Positions 6,281 to 13,706 of a stretch of DNA of 33,503 nucleotides are shown here, one piece after another (within the stretch, counting starts at the first letter, position 1; the number at the start of each line of letters is the position of its first letter). Below the pieces are notes generated by a model. It was not told where the DNA came from and made no database searches. It worked only from the letters and a program-made list of their open reading frames with translations. Origin of the DNA: Cafeteria roenbergensis (taxonomy: Eukaryota; Sar; Bigyra; Bicosoecida; Cafeteriaceae). The stretch covers positions 1 through 33,503 of the forward strand of contig VLTN01000111.1 of NCBI GenBank assembly GCA_008330645.1. Direction: 5' to 3'. The translations under genes were made by a program, and so were the position numbers.

Positions 6281-6856
6281 ATGCCTCCACCGACAAATCC
6301 AATATCCTACAAAGCACTCAGCCCTGAACAATTGACGACAATGTGGAGAAGCAACCCGAAGACTCGAGACCGCCCCGCGCCTCGTGTTGTAGAGTATGAC
6401 GACGTGATGCGGGCTTCATCCCTCGACGATATCTTTCCACGGAGTCAGAATTCCATTATTCTGTTTTACCCAGCAATTCAGAATGGGTCAAATATCTCCG
6501 GACACTACGTTTCCCTTGTGAGAGACCCAGAATCAAAGACCATCTATTTCTGTGATTCCTACGGGAAACTACCTGACACGACACAGAAAAAGTTTGCTGA
6601 CCCGAGGCTGTACCAGGCTGAGAAAGGTCGAAACAGTCTAATCGACCTCTTCCTAAAATACGGATGGGAAACAGACTGGTCAGAGGCACGGCTTCAGTCG
6701 TCAAAGCCAGGAGTTGCTACATGCGGGCGGTGGAGCCTCTGGCGTTGCCAGTGGGAAAATCTCACGAATGAGCAATTTGCTCAGTTTGCTAGATTCGCAT
6801 CCCGATACTATAAAATTCCATCTCTGGACGATACGGTTTCGCATATTTGGAAGTAG
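6281..6856 (+). CDS. Adenain-like cysteine protease (clan CE)
   Basis: The 191-residue protein has all catalytic elements in Ulp1/adenain order: His75 in SGHYVSLV, Asp92 in YFCDSYGK, Gln139 in ARLQSSKPG for the oxyanion hole, and Cys148 in VATCGRWSLWR. In adenoviruses and virophages this enzyme cuts capsid and core proteins during maturation. Candidate consensus sites are present in this element: IMGG-W and LPGG-F in the MCP tail, and ISGA-G in the protein at 467-1189. The start is the ATG 2 bases after the ATPase stop. The next gene begins 10 bases after its stop, so the cluster is probably co-transcribed. Confidence 0.93.
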   Translation: MPPPTNPISYKALSPEQLTTMWRSNPKTRDRPAPRVVEYDDVMRASSLDDIFPRSQNSIILFYPAIQNGSNISGHYVSLVRDPESKTIYFCDSYGKLPDTTQKKFADPRLYQAEKGRNSLIDLFLKYGWETDWSEARLQSSKPGVATCGRWSLWRCQWENLTNEQFAQFARFASRYYKIPSLDDTVSHIWK

Positions 6857-6866
6857 TAGTAGAAGC

Positions 6867-7766
6867 ATGGCACAGTACACATCAGAGCATGGTCATCAAA
6901 TCTTCGTTCACGCAGAGGCAAAGGGTGGCGCTGGTCGTGAAGTTCCTTCGGTCGCATACGTAAATCGTGCGTCACCGATTCTTAACGAAGACAAGGCTTA
7001 TCGTGTAGCAATCGAACGGTTCTATCTTCATGGTGTGACACTCCCGCTGTTCAGTTGCAACAAAGTTTGGGAAATTGGAATGCGGGCTACGGGTGGCTCC
7101 ACTGTAGTCGAGACGGTGAATTTCGGGACTGATGAATACCTTTATGACCTTCGATGGCTCGCAACACACATCACGACGACCATGGCATCTCTCGCGTCTA
7201 CGGTTGGGTGTGATGCTCCTAGTATGTCATATGACCCTGCATCAGCCAAGTTCACTCTTACAACAACTGGTGCTTTCAGGGCAGGATACGAACTCCTATT
7301 CTCTGAGCGCATGAAGTGGGCGCTTAACAGTTTCTGGTTCCACCCAACCATGGACGAAGACCGCATGTACCAACTGGTTCTGTCTGAGGACGATGAGGTT
7401 CAGGGTACGTCTACGATTGAGTTGCTCAGTCCAGTTTCTCGCGCTGCGCTCCGAACAACATCGCTCCCTGTGGTTCCCGAACTCATCCCGCCTCTGGCTG
7501 GGGAAGACCCTGGGGAAATTAACAGACGAGAAACAGGGTTCCTTGTGGATTACAATATCTCCCAGTCGTCATCTCAATCTACTCAGGGAATTCTGTTCAC
7601 TCCTCCAGGTTTCCTTCGGTGGCACAACCTCATGACCACATCTGACCTGTCGGCATTCTCGATTTCAGCATGGTGGATTGACTACAAGGGCAATTTCCAC
7701 CAGATTTACCTTCCAGTCGAAGACGCCACGCTGGAGATTTACATGATTTTCAAGGACACTTTTTAA
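6867..7766 (+). CDS. Penton / minor capsid protein
   Basis: The 299-residue protein is beta-rich with no enzyme motif. Its identification rests on position (between protease and MCP, as in mavirus) and on the length usual for virophage pentons, which form a single jelly roll at the capsid vertices. The ATG at 6867 gives a start 10 bases downstream of the protease stop; in-frame codons upstream overlap the protease gene and are not needed. The last codons overlap a CACTTTTT/AAAAACAGTG hairpin. I did not recognise specific jelly-roll residues. Confidence 0.8.
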   Translation: MAQYTSEHGHQIFVHAEAKGGAGREVPSVAYVNRASPILNEDKAYRVAIERFYLHGVTLPLFSCNKVWEIGMRATGGSTVVETVNFGTDEYLYDLRWLATHITTTMASLASTVGCDAPSMSYDPASAKFTLTTTGAFRAGYELLFSERMKWALNSFWFHPTMDEDRMYQLVLSEDDEVQGTSTIELLSPVSRAALRTTSLPVVPELIPPLAGEDPGEINRRETGFLVDYNISQSSSQSTQGILFTPPGFLRWHNLMTTSDLSAFSISAWWIDYKGNFHQIYLPVEDATLEIYMIFKDTF

Positions 7767-7785
7767 AAACAGTGTATCAAAAACC
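7754..7785 (-). promoter_or_regulatory. Inverted copy of the start-site hairpin motif at the penton 3' end
   Basis: Read on the minus strand this is GGTTTTTGATACACTG, then TTTTTAAAAAGTG, closely matching the element at 4496-4530 that precedes a plus-strand gene. Here it is in the opposite orientation, at the end of the penton gene. It may act as a 3' hairpin, mark an antisense transcript, or be a mobile repeat. This copy weakens a purely promoter reading of the motif. Confidence 0.5.
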
Positions 7786-7794
7786 GAAAACAAT

Positions 7795-7850
7795 GTTTTG
7801 TACGTTTATAGTACAAAACACTCGGTTGTATGGGCTGTCTCTTGGACAGC
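7795..7850. promoter_or_regulatory. Two hairpins in the penton-MCP gap
   Basis: The 130-base gap between penton and MCP contains a 9-bp-stem hairpin (GTTTTGTAC/GTACAAAAC, 7795-7819) and a second one (GCTGTC/GACAGC, 7834-7850). A 32-codon ORF starting at the ATG at 7792 overlaps both and is probably not a gene. The gap would have to hold the MCP promoter; no motif like those before 4533 and 5388 is present. Confidence 0.45.
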
Positions 7851-7896
7851 TTGTAGAATTCACGGACAATTATTTTACCAGCGGTAATTAGATATT

Positions 7897-9720
7897 ATGC
7901 CAACCGTAATGCCAACTACGAAAATGCTCGTTCCAGAGACTTATCGCTGGCAGACACCCGAAAACGCCCAGTTTGGTGCTCGGCTCGGAAACCGCGCTAT
8001 CAACCACAACCGCATCTCTTCCAACGAAGCTGGGTCTGTGACCGAGGGTACTGTGTCATTCGATGCGCGAATCCCGGACGGCCTGGTCGATTCCAACTTC
8101 GAGAAGGGCATGGATCTTGTCCTTCGGTATACGTTCCCCGCGGGCGTTGTTGCTGGTGCTGACCGGGCTGCAAGGCGGGCTTCAATGCTTGCCCTGTTCA
8201 AGGACAAGATTGGGCTCCAGGCCGCAGCCGGAAACAACTGCATTGATGTAGCTGAAGTTCAACTGAACGAGTTCTCCACGACCACGCGTGTTCACGACAT
8301 GCTACAAATCCACCTCAACTCGACGTCGTACGAGAAACTTGCGATGGCAACCAGCACTCCTGAGACAGATGACTACGATATCTTTGCCGCTAATGTACTC
8401 AATGATCCTCTCAAGGCAGGCGCAAGTTCTACCAGCGTCGGAAAGACTCGGGGTGTCGGCGGTGCCTACAACTATGAGATTGTGCCTAACGTAGCAACGG
8501 ACACTGACTACCAGATTCGTGTCCGGTTCTTCGTAAACGACCTTCTCATGGCCAACCCTCTTCAGTACAACAACCCGCGCCTTGCGCAGCCCTTCAAGGA
8601 TTTGAACACCGTCAAGGTTACTCTCCAACTTGGGGACATTGCTGCGCGGTGCGCAAACCTCAACCCGGAAATCGTTCCGGCTGCTGGCGCTGCGGCTCTC
8701 GGTAAGGGTCTGGTCGTTGACTGTATTTCTGCGGTTCATACTCTCACTGTCCGCTCGTGGAACCCGTCCACCGCCCTCGAGATTCCTGAGTCTCTTGCAT
8801 GGGGCAGTCCGCGCATCCAGCGTATCAGCAACGACCGCCATGTCGTCTCTGCGAATGTAATCAGCCCTCCTCTGGAATCGAAGACGTTCACGATGACCGG
8901 TGTACCGAACATGCTTGCTATCTACGTTGAGCGTCCCCGCCTCCTCAAGACGGACGCTGGTGTTGACATCCCTGGTACTGAGTGGGCATTCCCTAATCGG
9001 TTCTGTCCGATTCAGAGCGTGTCCATTGACATCGGGAACAAAACTGACCTTCTCGGTGCCCGCGTAACCCCCACGGAACTATACAAGATTTCCACCGGAA
9101 ACGGGTACTCCAAGCGTGAGGCAACGTTTGCAGGCATTCCCTCGGGAATTGGCAGTACGCAGCGCGGCGCCGGTTCCATCTTCTACGTACGCCCCTCTGA
9201 CCTCGGACTCACAGACGAGATCATGAACGGGTCTGGTGAGACGATTGATGGAATTGTCCGTGTCACTGTCAAGGGTGCATCCACGGATGAGGTCTGCTAT
9301 CTCCGGGTCTTCCTCCTCTATGACGTCTTTGTGTACGAGGAGGGTGATGTATTCACAGAGTGGCGCCCTCGCTATTCTCCGGCAACTCTCCTGGATTCAG
9401 AGTTCGTCTTTACGGACGATTCCTCTCAGATGAATGCCATCATGGGAGGTTGGTCTATTCCTCGACCCATCCAAAACGCATGGACATCCTTCACATCCTG
9501 GCTCAAGACGCCACGCGTGAGGAAGGCAATCCGACAGGCGCGCAACCATCCTGTCGCTTCAGCCTACGTTGGTGATTCAAGTCTGCCAGGTGGATTTGCT
9601 AAGAGCATGGGCTACGGAGACGTATCCGGTGGTGATGTTCTGCGGACTGCTGGTGGGAAGCCATCGAAGAAGGGTCTCGGGAAGTTGACCAAGAAGCAGT
9701 TGATGGCCATGCTCACCTAG
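7897..9720 (+). CDS. MCP: Major capsid protein (double jelly roll) with a cleavable C-terminal tail
   Basis: The 607-residue protein is almost the length of the mavirus MCP and sits last in the ATPase-protease-penton-MCP cluster. It is beta-rich throughout, in keeping with a double jelly roll, although I identify it mainly from context and size. The C-terminal tail differs from the rest. After IMGG (515-518) comes a 48-residue basic, Trp- and Arg-rich stretch (WSIPRPIQNAWTSFTSWLK...). This ends at LPGG (563-566), followed by a 41-residue Gly/Lys tail. Both IMGG-W and LPGG-F fit the adenain consensus (M/I/L/N)XGG-X. Removal of a C-terminal MCP domain by the viral protease is established for mavirus. 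The TAG stop shares its last base with a GTGGGG...CCCCAC hairpin. Confidence 0.88.
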   Translation: MPTVMPTTKMLVPETYRWQTPENAQFGARLGNRAINHNRISSNEAGSVTEGTVSFDARIPDGLVDSNFEKGMDLVLRYTFPAGVVAGADRAARRASMLALFKDKIGLQAAAGNNCIDVAEVQLNEFSTTTRVHDMLQIHLNSTSYEKLAMATSTPETDDYDIFAANVLNDPLKAGASSTSVGKTRGVGGAYNYEIVPNVATDTDYQIRVRFFVNDLLMANPLQYNNPRLAQPFKDLNTVKVTLQLGDIAARCANLNPEIVPAAGAAALGKGLVVDCISAVHTLTVRSWNPSTALEIPESLAWGSPRIQRISNDRHVVSANVISPPLESKTFTMTGVPNMLAIYVERPRLLKTDAGVDIPGTEWAFPNRFCPIQSVSIDIGNKTDLLGARVTPTELYKISTGNGYSKREATFAGIPSGIGSTQRGAGSIFYVRPSDLGLTDEIMNGSGETIDGIVRVTVKGASTDEVCYLRVFLLYDVFVYEEGDVFTEWRPRYSPATLLDSEFVFTDDSSQMNAIMGGWSIPRPIQNAWTSFTSWLKTPRVRKAIRQARNHPVASAYVGDSSLPGGFAKSMGYGDVSGGDVLRTAGGKPSKKGLGKLTKKQLMAMLT

Positions 9721-9744
9721 TGGGGTCATGCCCCCACACGACGG
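9720..9744 (+). terminator. GTGGGGTCATGCCCCCAC hairpin at the MCP stop
   Basis: A 6-bp GC stem with a short loop begins at the last base of the MCP stop codon and is followed by ACACGACGG. The same hairpin plus ACACGACGG follows the kinase-like gene on the other strand, and a variant follows the gene ending at 467, always in the gene's own orientation. A 3'-end processing or termination signal is the likely role. Confidence 0.6.
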
Positions 9745-9822
9745 TATTTGGACTCATTAATGTTCACAGGTATTTGGACTCATTAATGTTCACAGGTATT
9801 TGGGCTCATTAATGTTCACAGG
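9745..9822. repeat. Three tandem copies of a 26-bp unit
   Basis: TATTTGGACTCATTAATGTT followed by CACAGG occurs at 9745-9770, 9771-9796 and 9797-9822; the third copy differs by one base (GGGCTC). There are no spacers, so this is not CRISPR-like. It lies between MCP and integrase and could be a protein-binding array; that is speculation. Confidence 0.85.
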
Positions 9823-9847
9823 TCTTTACATTAAAGGCGTGTAAACA

Positions 9848-9903
9848 CATAATCGAGGTTCCTTGATCGGGGTTCCATAATCGAGGCTCCTTGGCCGGGG
9901 TTC
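9848..9903. repeat. Two tandem copies of a 28-bp unit before the integrase
   Basis: CATAATCGAGGTTCCTTGAT plus CGGGGTTC occurs at 9848-9875 and, with three changes, at 9876-9903. Together with the 26-bp array it fills most of the MCP-integrase gap. Confidence 0.8.
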
Positions 9904-9923
9904 AAAAGGGGCGGAGCCCCTTT
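9904..9923 (+). promoter_or_regulatory. Hairpin upstream of the integrase gene
   Basis: AAAGGGGC-GGA-GCCCCTTT forms an 8-bp stem with a 3-base loop, ending about 10 bases before the integrase ATG at 9934. TATAGAACACA lies between hairpin and ATG and resembles ATAGAACAAT before the gene starting at 4449. This may be the integrase promoter or leader. Confidence 0.4.
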
Positions 9924-9933
9924 ATAGAACACA

Positions 9934-11094
9934 ATGGTACCACCGCTGACTAAAACACAAGAAGACGGACTGTATGACCTCTGGTATACACGCGGGTTCA
10001 CATTTGGCAGAGACAAGGTATGGCGCAAGGCCAACGAAGAGGGTCTCGGCGTCTCACAGCGCCAAGTAACAGAGTGGCTCCGGAAACAGGAAACGTATCA
10101 AATGTATCTACGACCAAAGAGGCCACGCGTTGTGCGGAGTACAATTGTTCGAGCGCCTCAACGAGTCATGGGAATCGACCTCGCAGATGTCCGCCTTATT
10201 GGCTGGGACGGTATTCAGTACATCCTCACGGGCATCGACCTGTTCTCGAAGAAAGGATATGCTCGCGCACTGCTCAACAAGAAAGCAGACACTGTCGCGG
10301 AAGCAATGGACAACCTTTTGTCTGAGGCTCACGGCATTCGGTCAGTGCGCAGTGACAAGGGAACGGAGTTCATTAACCAAAAGTTCAAGGCTGTGCTAAA
10401 ACGGCACAACGTGAAACAAATTCTCTCGTTACCTGGGAAGCCACAGTCAAACGGACAAGTAGAGCGCTTTAACGGTATTCTGAAGGAAATGATTCGGAAG
10501 AGCATGCGCGCAAAGGGTACGCGCGATTGGCCATCCTATCTCCAGGAACTCGTCGACGTCTACAACAACTCCTACCAGATTACCATCGACATGACACCCA
10601 ACGAAGCCCATGCACTCGAAGATGGAAAGCGTGAGGGAGTTGTTGCAAGGACGAAGAAGCGCGCGACAGCATTGGCCACACCTCCCACTTTCCGCGTCGG
10701 AGATACTGTGCGGGTCGTCAAATCTGCAGTTGCAAATGACGGCGAGAAGTGGTCGAAGACGCTTCATCGTGTTGAAAAGATTCTCAGGCCATCGACGCCA
10801 TTCGGGTCAACGGTCTACAGACTCAGTGGTGCGCCATATGTAGCAAAGCGTGGGCAACCTCGTCCTGACTGGGTTGGAAACAAGTACGAAGAAGACCTCC
10901 AACTCGTCGAACGTGTGGAGAATACCCGCGACTCTGCGCCACGGTGGGACATCTCCCGATTGTTAAAGAAACAATCAAGGGATGGAGAACCAGGATGGAT
11001 GGTCAAATGGACGACTGGAGAAACAACATGGGAACCCGTCGAGAATCTGAAACGCGACGTCCCCAAGATGCTGAAAGATGCTGAGAAGCGATGA
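9934..11094 (+). CDS. Retroviral-type (rve) integrase with C-terminal chromodomain
   Basis: The protein has 386 residues. An N-terminal helical domain (1-75) resembles a DNA-binding head. The catalytic core shows Asp82 (MGIDLADV), Asp141 (RSDKGTEF) and Glu177 (PQSNGQVERFNG), with 35 residues between the last two, the classic DD35E pattern of retroviral and Maverick integrases. After a basic linker and an SH3-like stretch (RVGDTVRVVKS), the last 50 residues (WDISRLLKKQ...GWMVKWTTGETTWEPVENL) form a chromodomain with the WEPxENL signature, known to guide some integrases to modified chromatin. It would insert the element into host DNA. The catalytic residues are intact. Confidence 0.93.
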   Translation: MVPPLTKTQEDGLYDLWYTRGFTFGRDKVWRKANEEGLGVSQRQVTEWLRKQETYQMYLRPKRPRVVRSTIVRAPQRVMGIDLADVRLIGWDGIQYILTGIDLFSKKGYARALLNKKADTVAEAMDNLLSEAHGIRSVRSDKGTEFINQKFKAVLKRHNVKQILSLPGKPQSNGQVERFNGILKEMIRKSMRAKGTRDWPSYLQELVDVYNNSYQITIDMTPNEAHALEDGKREGVVARTKKRATALATPPTFRVGDTVRVVKSAVANDGEKWSKTLHRVEKILRPSTPFGSTVYRLSGAPYVAKRGQPRPDWVGNKYEEDLQLVERVENTRDSAPRWDISRLLKKQSRDGEPGWMVKWTTGETTWEPVENLKRDVPKMLKDAEKR

Positions 11095-11095
11095 T

Positions 11096-11323
11096 TCACA
11101 CAGACCACCCAAAAGTCTCCGCTTTGTAACATGTCTTGCAGAGTGTCTTGAGTTTCGCGTTCTCAAGGTGATACGTGCGCCACAGTGACGCCAGTTCGCG
11201 GTCAATGAAAGCAGGGTTTCCGTCAGCGTTCTTGTGAAAATGCTTGGCCGTAATCCCATGCTCTTTTGTAGAATAAACCTTGATGACATGCTCTACTATT
11301 GTGTCCAGGAAAAACGTCCTTCC
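11096..11323 (-). pseudogene. Remnant of an HNH-endonuclease-like domain
   Basis: An open minus-strand frame of 75 codons without a usable Met contains EHVIKV, then 35 residues later HLENAKLKTLCKTCYKAET. The spacing and the ending (Asn/His, LCKxC, Lys-rich) look like the second half of an HNH domain. The first CxxC half and a start codon are missing, because the frame closes at a TGA at 11326-11324 just downstream of the ankyrin gene stop. I read it as a truncated, inactive fragment. HNH genes are common mobile passengers in viruses of this group. The identification rests on motif shape only. Confidence 0.45.
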
Positions 11324-11332
11324 TCAAGCGCA

Positions 11333-11920
11333 TCAATGGCCACCAAAAGAACTAATCCACTTGAAATGTTCATCATACCTTCCACGGTCATCCCACTCCA
11401 TGCTATGTTTTATGGTTTTGTAAAGTTCATCATTCTTCGTGTGAATATCTGCTCCGTTCTTAATAAGCCATTCTGCACATTCCCGGGATTTTGGAGAATG
11501 GCATGCTCTTAGGGCTTCATCATGATTTGCGTAAATGTCAACATCATACCTCTCAACTATCCACTTCGCACATTTAATATTTCCCTCACGTATTGCGTAT
11601 TTAAAAAGCCATTGATATCCTCTATCATCAAATCCCCCAGACTCCACAGCCCATTTGTATACGTGAATTTGGTCATCTCCAACATAGTCCAAAATGTCCA
11701 CATCAGCATCATTCATTTCATCAATTTCAAAGTCGCCAAGCGAGAGCAAGTACTTGCAATATTCCAAGTCACCAAAAGAACCAGCAATTAAAAATGCATC
11801 ATGAGAATCAGCAACCTCAAGAATTTGCTCATCAGTTTGCGGAGGTTCATGTGCAAAATACCAACCAACACAATCGCGTGTTTCTTTAATATGTTTACGC
11901 AAGTAATCTTTGACTTCCAT
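11333..11920 (-). CDS. Ankyrin-repeat protein of giant-virus style
   Basis: The 195-residue protein has divergent ankyrin repeats such as HDAFLIAGSFGDLEYCKYLLSLG and FKYAIREGNIKCAKWIVERYDVDI. The final clear repeat is ECAEWLIKNGADIHTKND. This style (Cys/Lys/Trp-rich, degenerate) is common in giant DNA viruses and their parasites. It mediates protein-protein contacts; the partner is unknown. The gene lies in the lower-GC right arm and differs in base use from the capsid genes, so it may have been acquired separately. It is unrelated to the GC-rich host ankyrin gene at the junction. The ATG at 11920 is the natural start. Confidence 0.75.
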   Translation of the reverse strand: MEVKDYLRKHIKETRDCVGWYFAHEPPQTDEQILEVADSHDAFLIAGSFGDLEYCKYLLSLGDFEIDEMNDADVDILDYVGDDQIHVYKWAVESGGFDDRGYQWLFKYAIREGNIKCAKWIVERYDVDIYANHDEALRACHSPKSRECAEWLIKNGADIHTKNDELYKTIKHSMEWDDRGRYDEHFKWISSFGGH

Positions 11921-11930
11921 CTTCTACCAT

Positions 11931-11957
11931 TGCCGAGGAAACGTTATTTCCTCGGCA
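11931..11957. terminator. 11-bp-stem hairpin upstream of the ankyrin gene
   Basis: TGCCGAGGAAA and TTTCCTCGGCA are perfect complements around a CGTTA loop. It sits 10 bases before the minus-strand ATG at 11920. It could lie in the 5' leader or end a transcript from the other side. Confidence 0.45.
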
Positions 11958-12117
11958 ACCGCATTAGCAATTTATCTTACATATGGTGAATTGTCAGGGA
12001 GAAGCCTGCTGAGCCAGAGGTGTTTAGCGCAGGAGGCACACTGCACTGATGAACAGGATGTGTGCATAGTTTTTCATTATGAATCATGTTATGGTTCAGT
12101 ATGAGAACAGATGTGTA

Positions 12118-12275
12118 CATAAAGATTATGTGAGGGACGAAAGAGGGATGGGGGGACGAGCAAACCCAACTTTGGTTTTGAAACAAGGGGGTGTTCTAAC
12201 ACCCCCCTCTGTCCGAGCAAATGTTGGGTTTCTTCGTCCCCCCATCCCTCTTTCGTCCCCCACATAATCTTTATG
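12118..12275. repeat. Fold-back element 1 (42-bp stem)
   Basis: Arms 12118-12159 and 12234-12275 pair at 41 of 42 positions. The arm begins CATAAAGATTATGTGAGGGA and continues as a purine-rich GACGAAAGAGGGATGGGGGG. The 74-base loop contains a second hairpin, GGGGGTGTT-C-TAACACCCCC. The strand would fold into a long nested stem or, as DNA, a cruciform. Confidence 0.85.
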
Positions 12276-12360
12276 CACCCTGTACTATCTCTGAAGATAA
12301 TATAGGATAGTTTTTCATTATGAATCATATTATGGTTCAGTTATGAGAACCGGATATGTG

Positions 12361-12520
12361 CATAAAGATTATGAGGGTGGTCGAAAGGTGGTCGGGTGGT
12401 CGAGAAAACCCAACTTTGGTTTGGAAAATAAGGGTGTTATAACACCCCCCCCTCTGCGCTGCAAATGTTGTTTTCTTCGACCACCTCGACCACCTTTCGA
12501 CCACCCTCATAATCTTTATG
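12361..12520. repeat. Fold-back element 2 with a different but still paired stem
   Basis: Arms 12361-12403 and 12477-12520 pair almost perfectly, with one extra base in the right arm. The outer 13 bases (CATAAAGATTATG) equal those of element 1. The inner stem is different (GGGTGGTCGAAAGGTGGTCG) yet complementary. The loop again holds CAACTTTGGTTT and an inner hairpin (GGGTGTTATAACACCC). This indicates paired changes on both arms between the two copies. Confidence 0.85.
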
Positions 12521-12736
12521 TACATTGCACTATCTCTGAAGATAATATAGGATAGTTTTTCATTATGAATCATATTACGGAATAGAGAACAGTGATGATG
12601 TAAAAGACAGTTGGCAGCACTTACCATTATCTTGGACACAAGAACCCCAGATTTCCCTGAACCCCTTGGGGTTGTTTATGCCTGGACGCGTTGTAAAACG
12701 TTATGTATTTTAATATATGAGTATAGTAGAAGTACA

Positions 12737-13507
12737 ATGTCGTGGGTTCAGTGGCGCCCAGGAAGAGTTACAGAAATGGGTGATCAGATTCGTTCGGGGG
12801 TTACACCACCTGGCTATGAGCTCCCTTCAAGTTTTACAGTAACTCATGATATGTATGAGCGCGCCATCAAAGCTGGAATTATTCATAAGGCAGATGATGT
12901 TTCCATTTACGATGATGAACGCCCTGTTACTCGTCCTTGCACAGAATATTGTTATAACGACCTGTATTTGCTTCGTATTTGGTACTGGGATACCCACGGC
13001 GTCGACGATCTACGGGTTATCACGACAGTTCGTGATTTTTATCGGATGAGTGTTGAGAATCGATCAACAATTTCCATTACAACCGAAGATGGAAACATCA
13101 TGAATGCCCCATTCAACCTCTTAAGTCATATGAGATTCAGGATTGTTTTTGACATGGAGAAAAAATTTGTCCTGAAACGTCGAGAAAAGGATGGTGCTCT
13201 GACTCGGGACATGACCTTCACAGATTTTGAGATTTCAGGACATGGCAATGCGCTGATTGTAACTGACGAAGACCTGGACAGAGTAGCGTTCCCGTACCAC
13301 ATTTTGTCTTTGGGTTACTATCACAAGATGACGTTGAAAAAGGAGCCTGGAGAGACCTTTTCGCATCGTGAGGTGCTAGATGCCCTGCTTGAACTGGAGG
13401 AGAATGACCGTGGGGATATCCCTCGCTTTAACGAAAAATTCTTCCATGGTTTGTATTACGAGCCTGCACACGGCATGTATGTTCCGTGTTGGGGAGAAAA
13501 AGGCTAA
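12737..13507 (+). CDS. Orphan 256-residue protein of unknown function
   Basis: The ATG at 12737 opens 256 codons to the stop at 13507. An upstream in-frame extension would need a TTG start and looks non-coding. The protein is soluble-looking and mixed alpha/beta with many aromatic and acidic residues (motifs LRIWYWDTHGVDDLRVITTV, FNLLSHMRFRIVFDMEKKF). It has no P-loop, zinc cluster, signal peptide or transmembrane segment. I do not recognise a family. It is the last gene before the element's right end. Its base composition matches the ankyrin gene rather than the capsid cluster. Confidence 0.7.
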   Translation: MSWVQWRPGRVTEMGDQIRSGVTPPGYELPSSFTVTHDMYERAIKAGIIHKADDVSIYDDERPVTRPCTEYCYNDLYLLRIWYWDTHGVDDLRVITTVRDFYRMSVENRSTISITTEDGNIMNAPFNLLSHMRFRIVFDMEKKFVLKRREKDGALTRDMTFTDFEISGHGNALIVTDEDLDRVAFPYHILSLGYYHKMTLKKEPGETFSHREVLDALLELEENDRGDIPRFNEKFFHGLYYEPAHGMYVPCWGEKG

Positions 13508-13706
13508 AATGTATGTGCAAGATGATAAGAGCCGCTGCCCGGATAATACATTTTACTATAGAGAAAAAAGATAAAAGGGGCACCACCCACTAATTCTCAA
13601 AATGCTCCCACAGAGTAATAATACCCGAAATTGCACTGAACCCATGGGGGGTACCCCATGGCTTTCAACCAATTATTGCAAAAATCGCTGTACAGCATGG
13701 GGATAA
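13508..13706. other. Non-coding stretch with a palindrome
   Basis: No gene is visible. CCATGGGG-GGTA-CCCCATGG at 13642-13661 is a perfect 8-bp-stem hairpin about 135 bases after the stop of the orphan gene, and may mark its 3' end. Confidence 0.5.

Larger units (their letters stand above)
12067..12583. repeat. Array of two hairpin units flanked by three copies of a 30-bp sequence
   Basis: TAGTTTTTCATTATGAATCA, followed by TRTTAYGG, occurs at 12067, 12308 and 12553. Between the copies lie two fold-back elements described separately. ACTATCTCTGAAGATAATAT with AGGA follows each hairpin (12285-12309 and 12528-12554). The period is about 241-245 bp. No gene is visible from 11921 to 12736 apart from this array. 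Confidence 0.85.

Noticed and set aside
7792-7890. 32-codon ORF between penton and MCP
   Set aside because: It overlaps two hairpins, has no recognisable features, and lies in what must be the MCP upstream region.
9745-9822. Tandem 26-bp repeats as a CRISPR array
   Set aside because: The copies abut without spacers and there is no cas gene.
11921-12736. tRNA or other standard RNA gene in the hairpin array
   Set aside because: The stems are far longer than in tRNA and no cloverleaf, anticodon arm or CCA-compatible end can be drawn.
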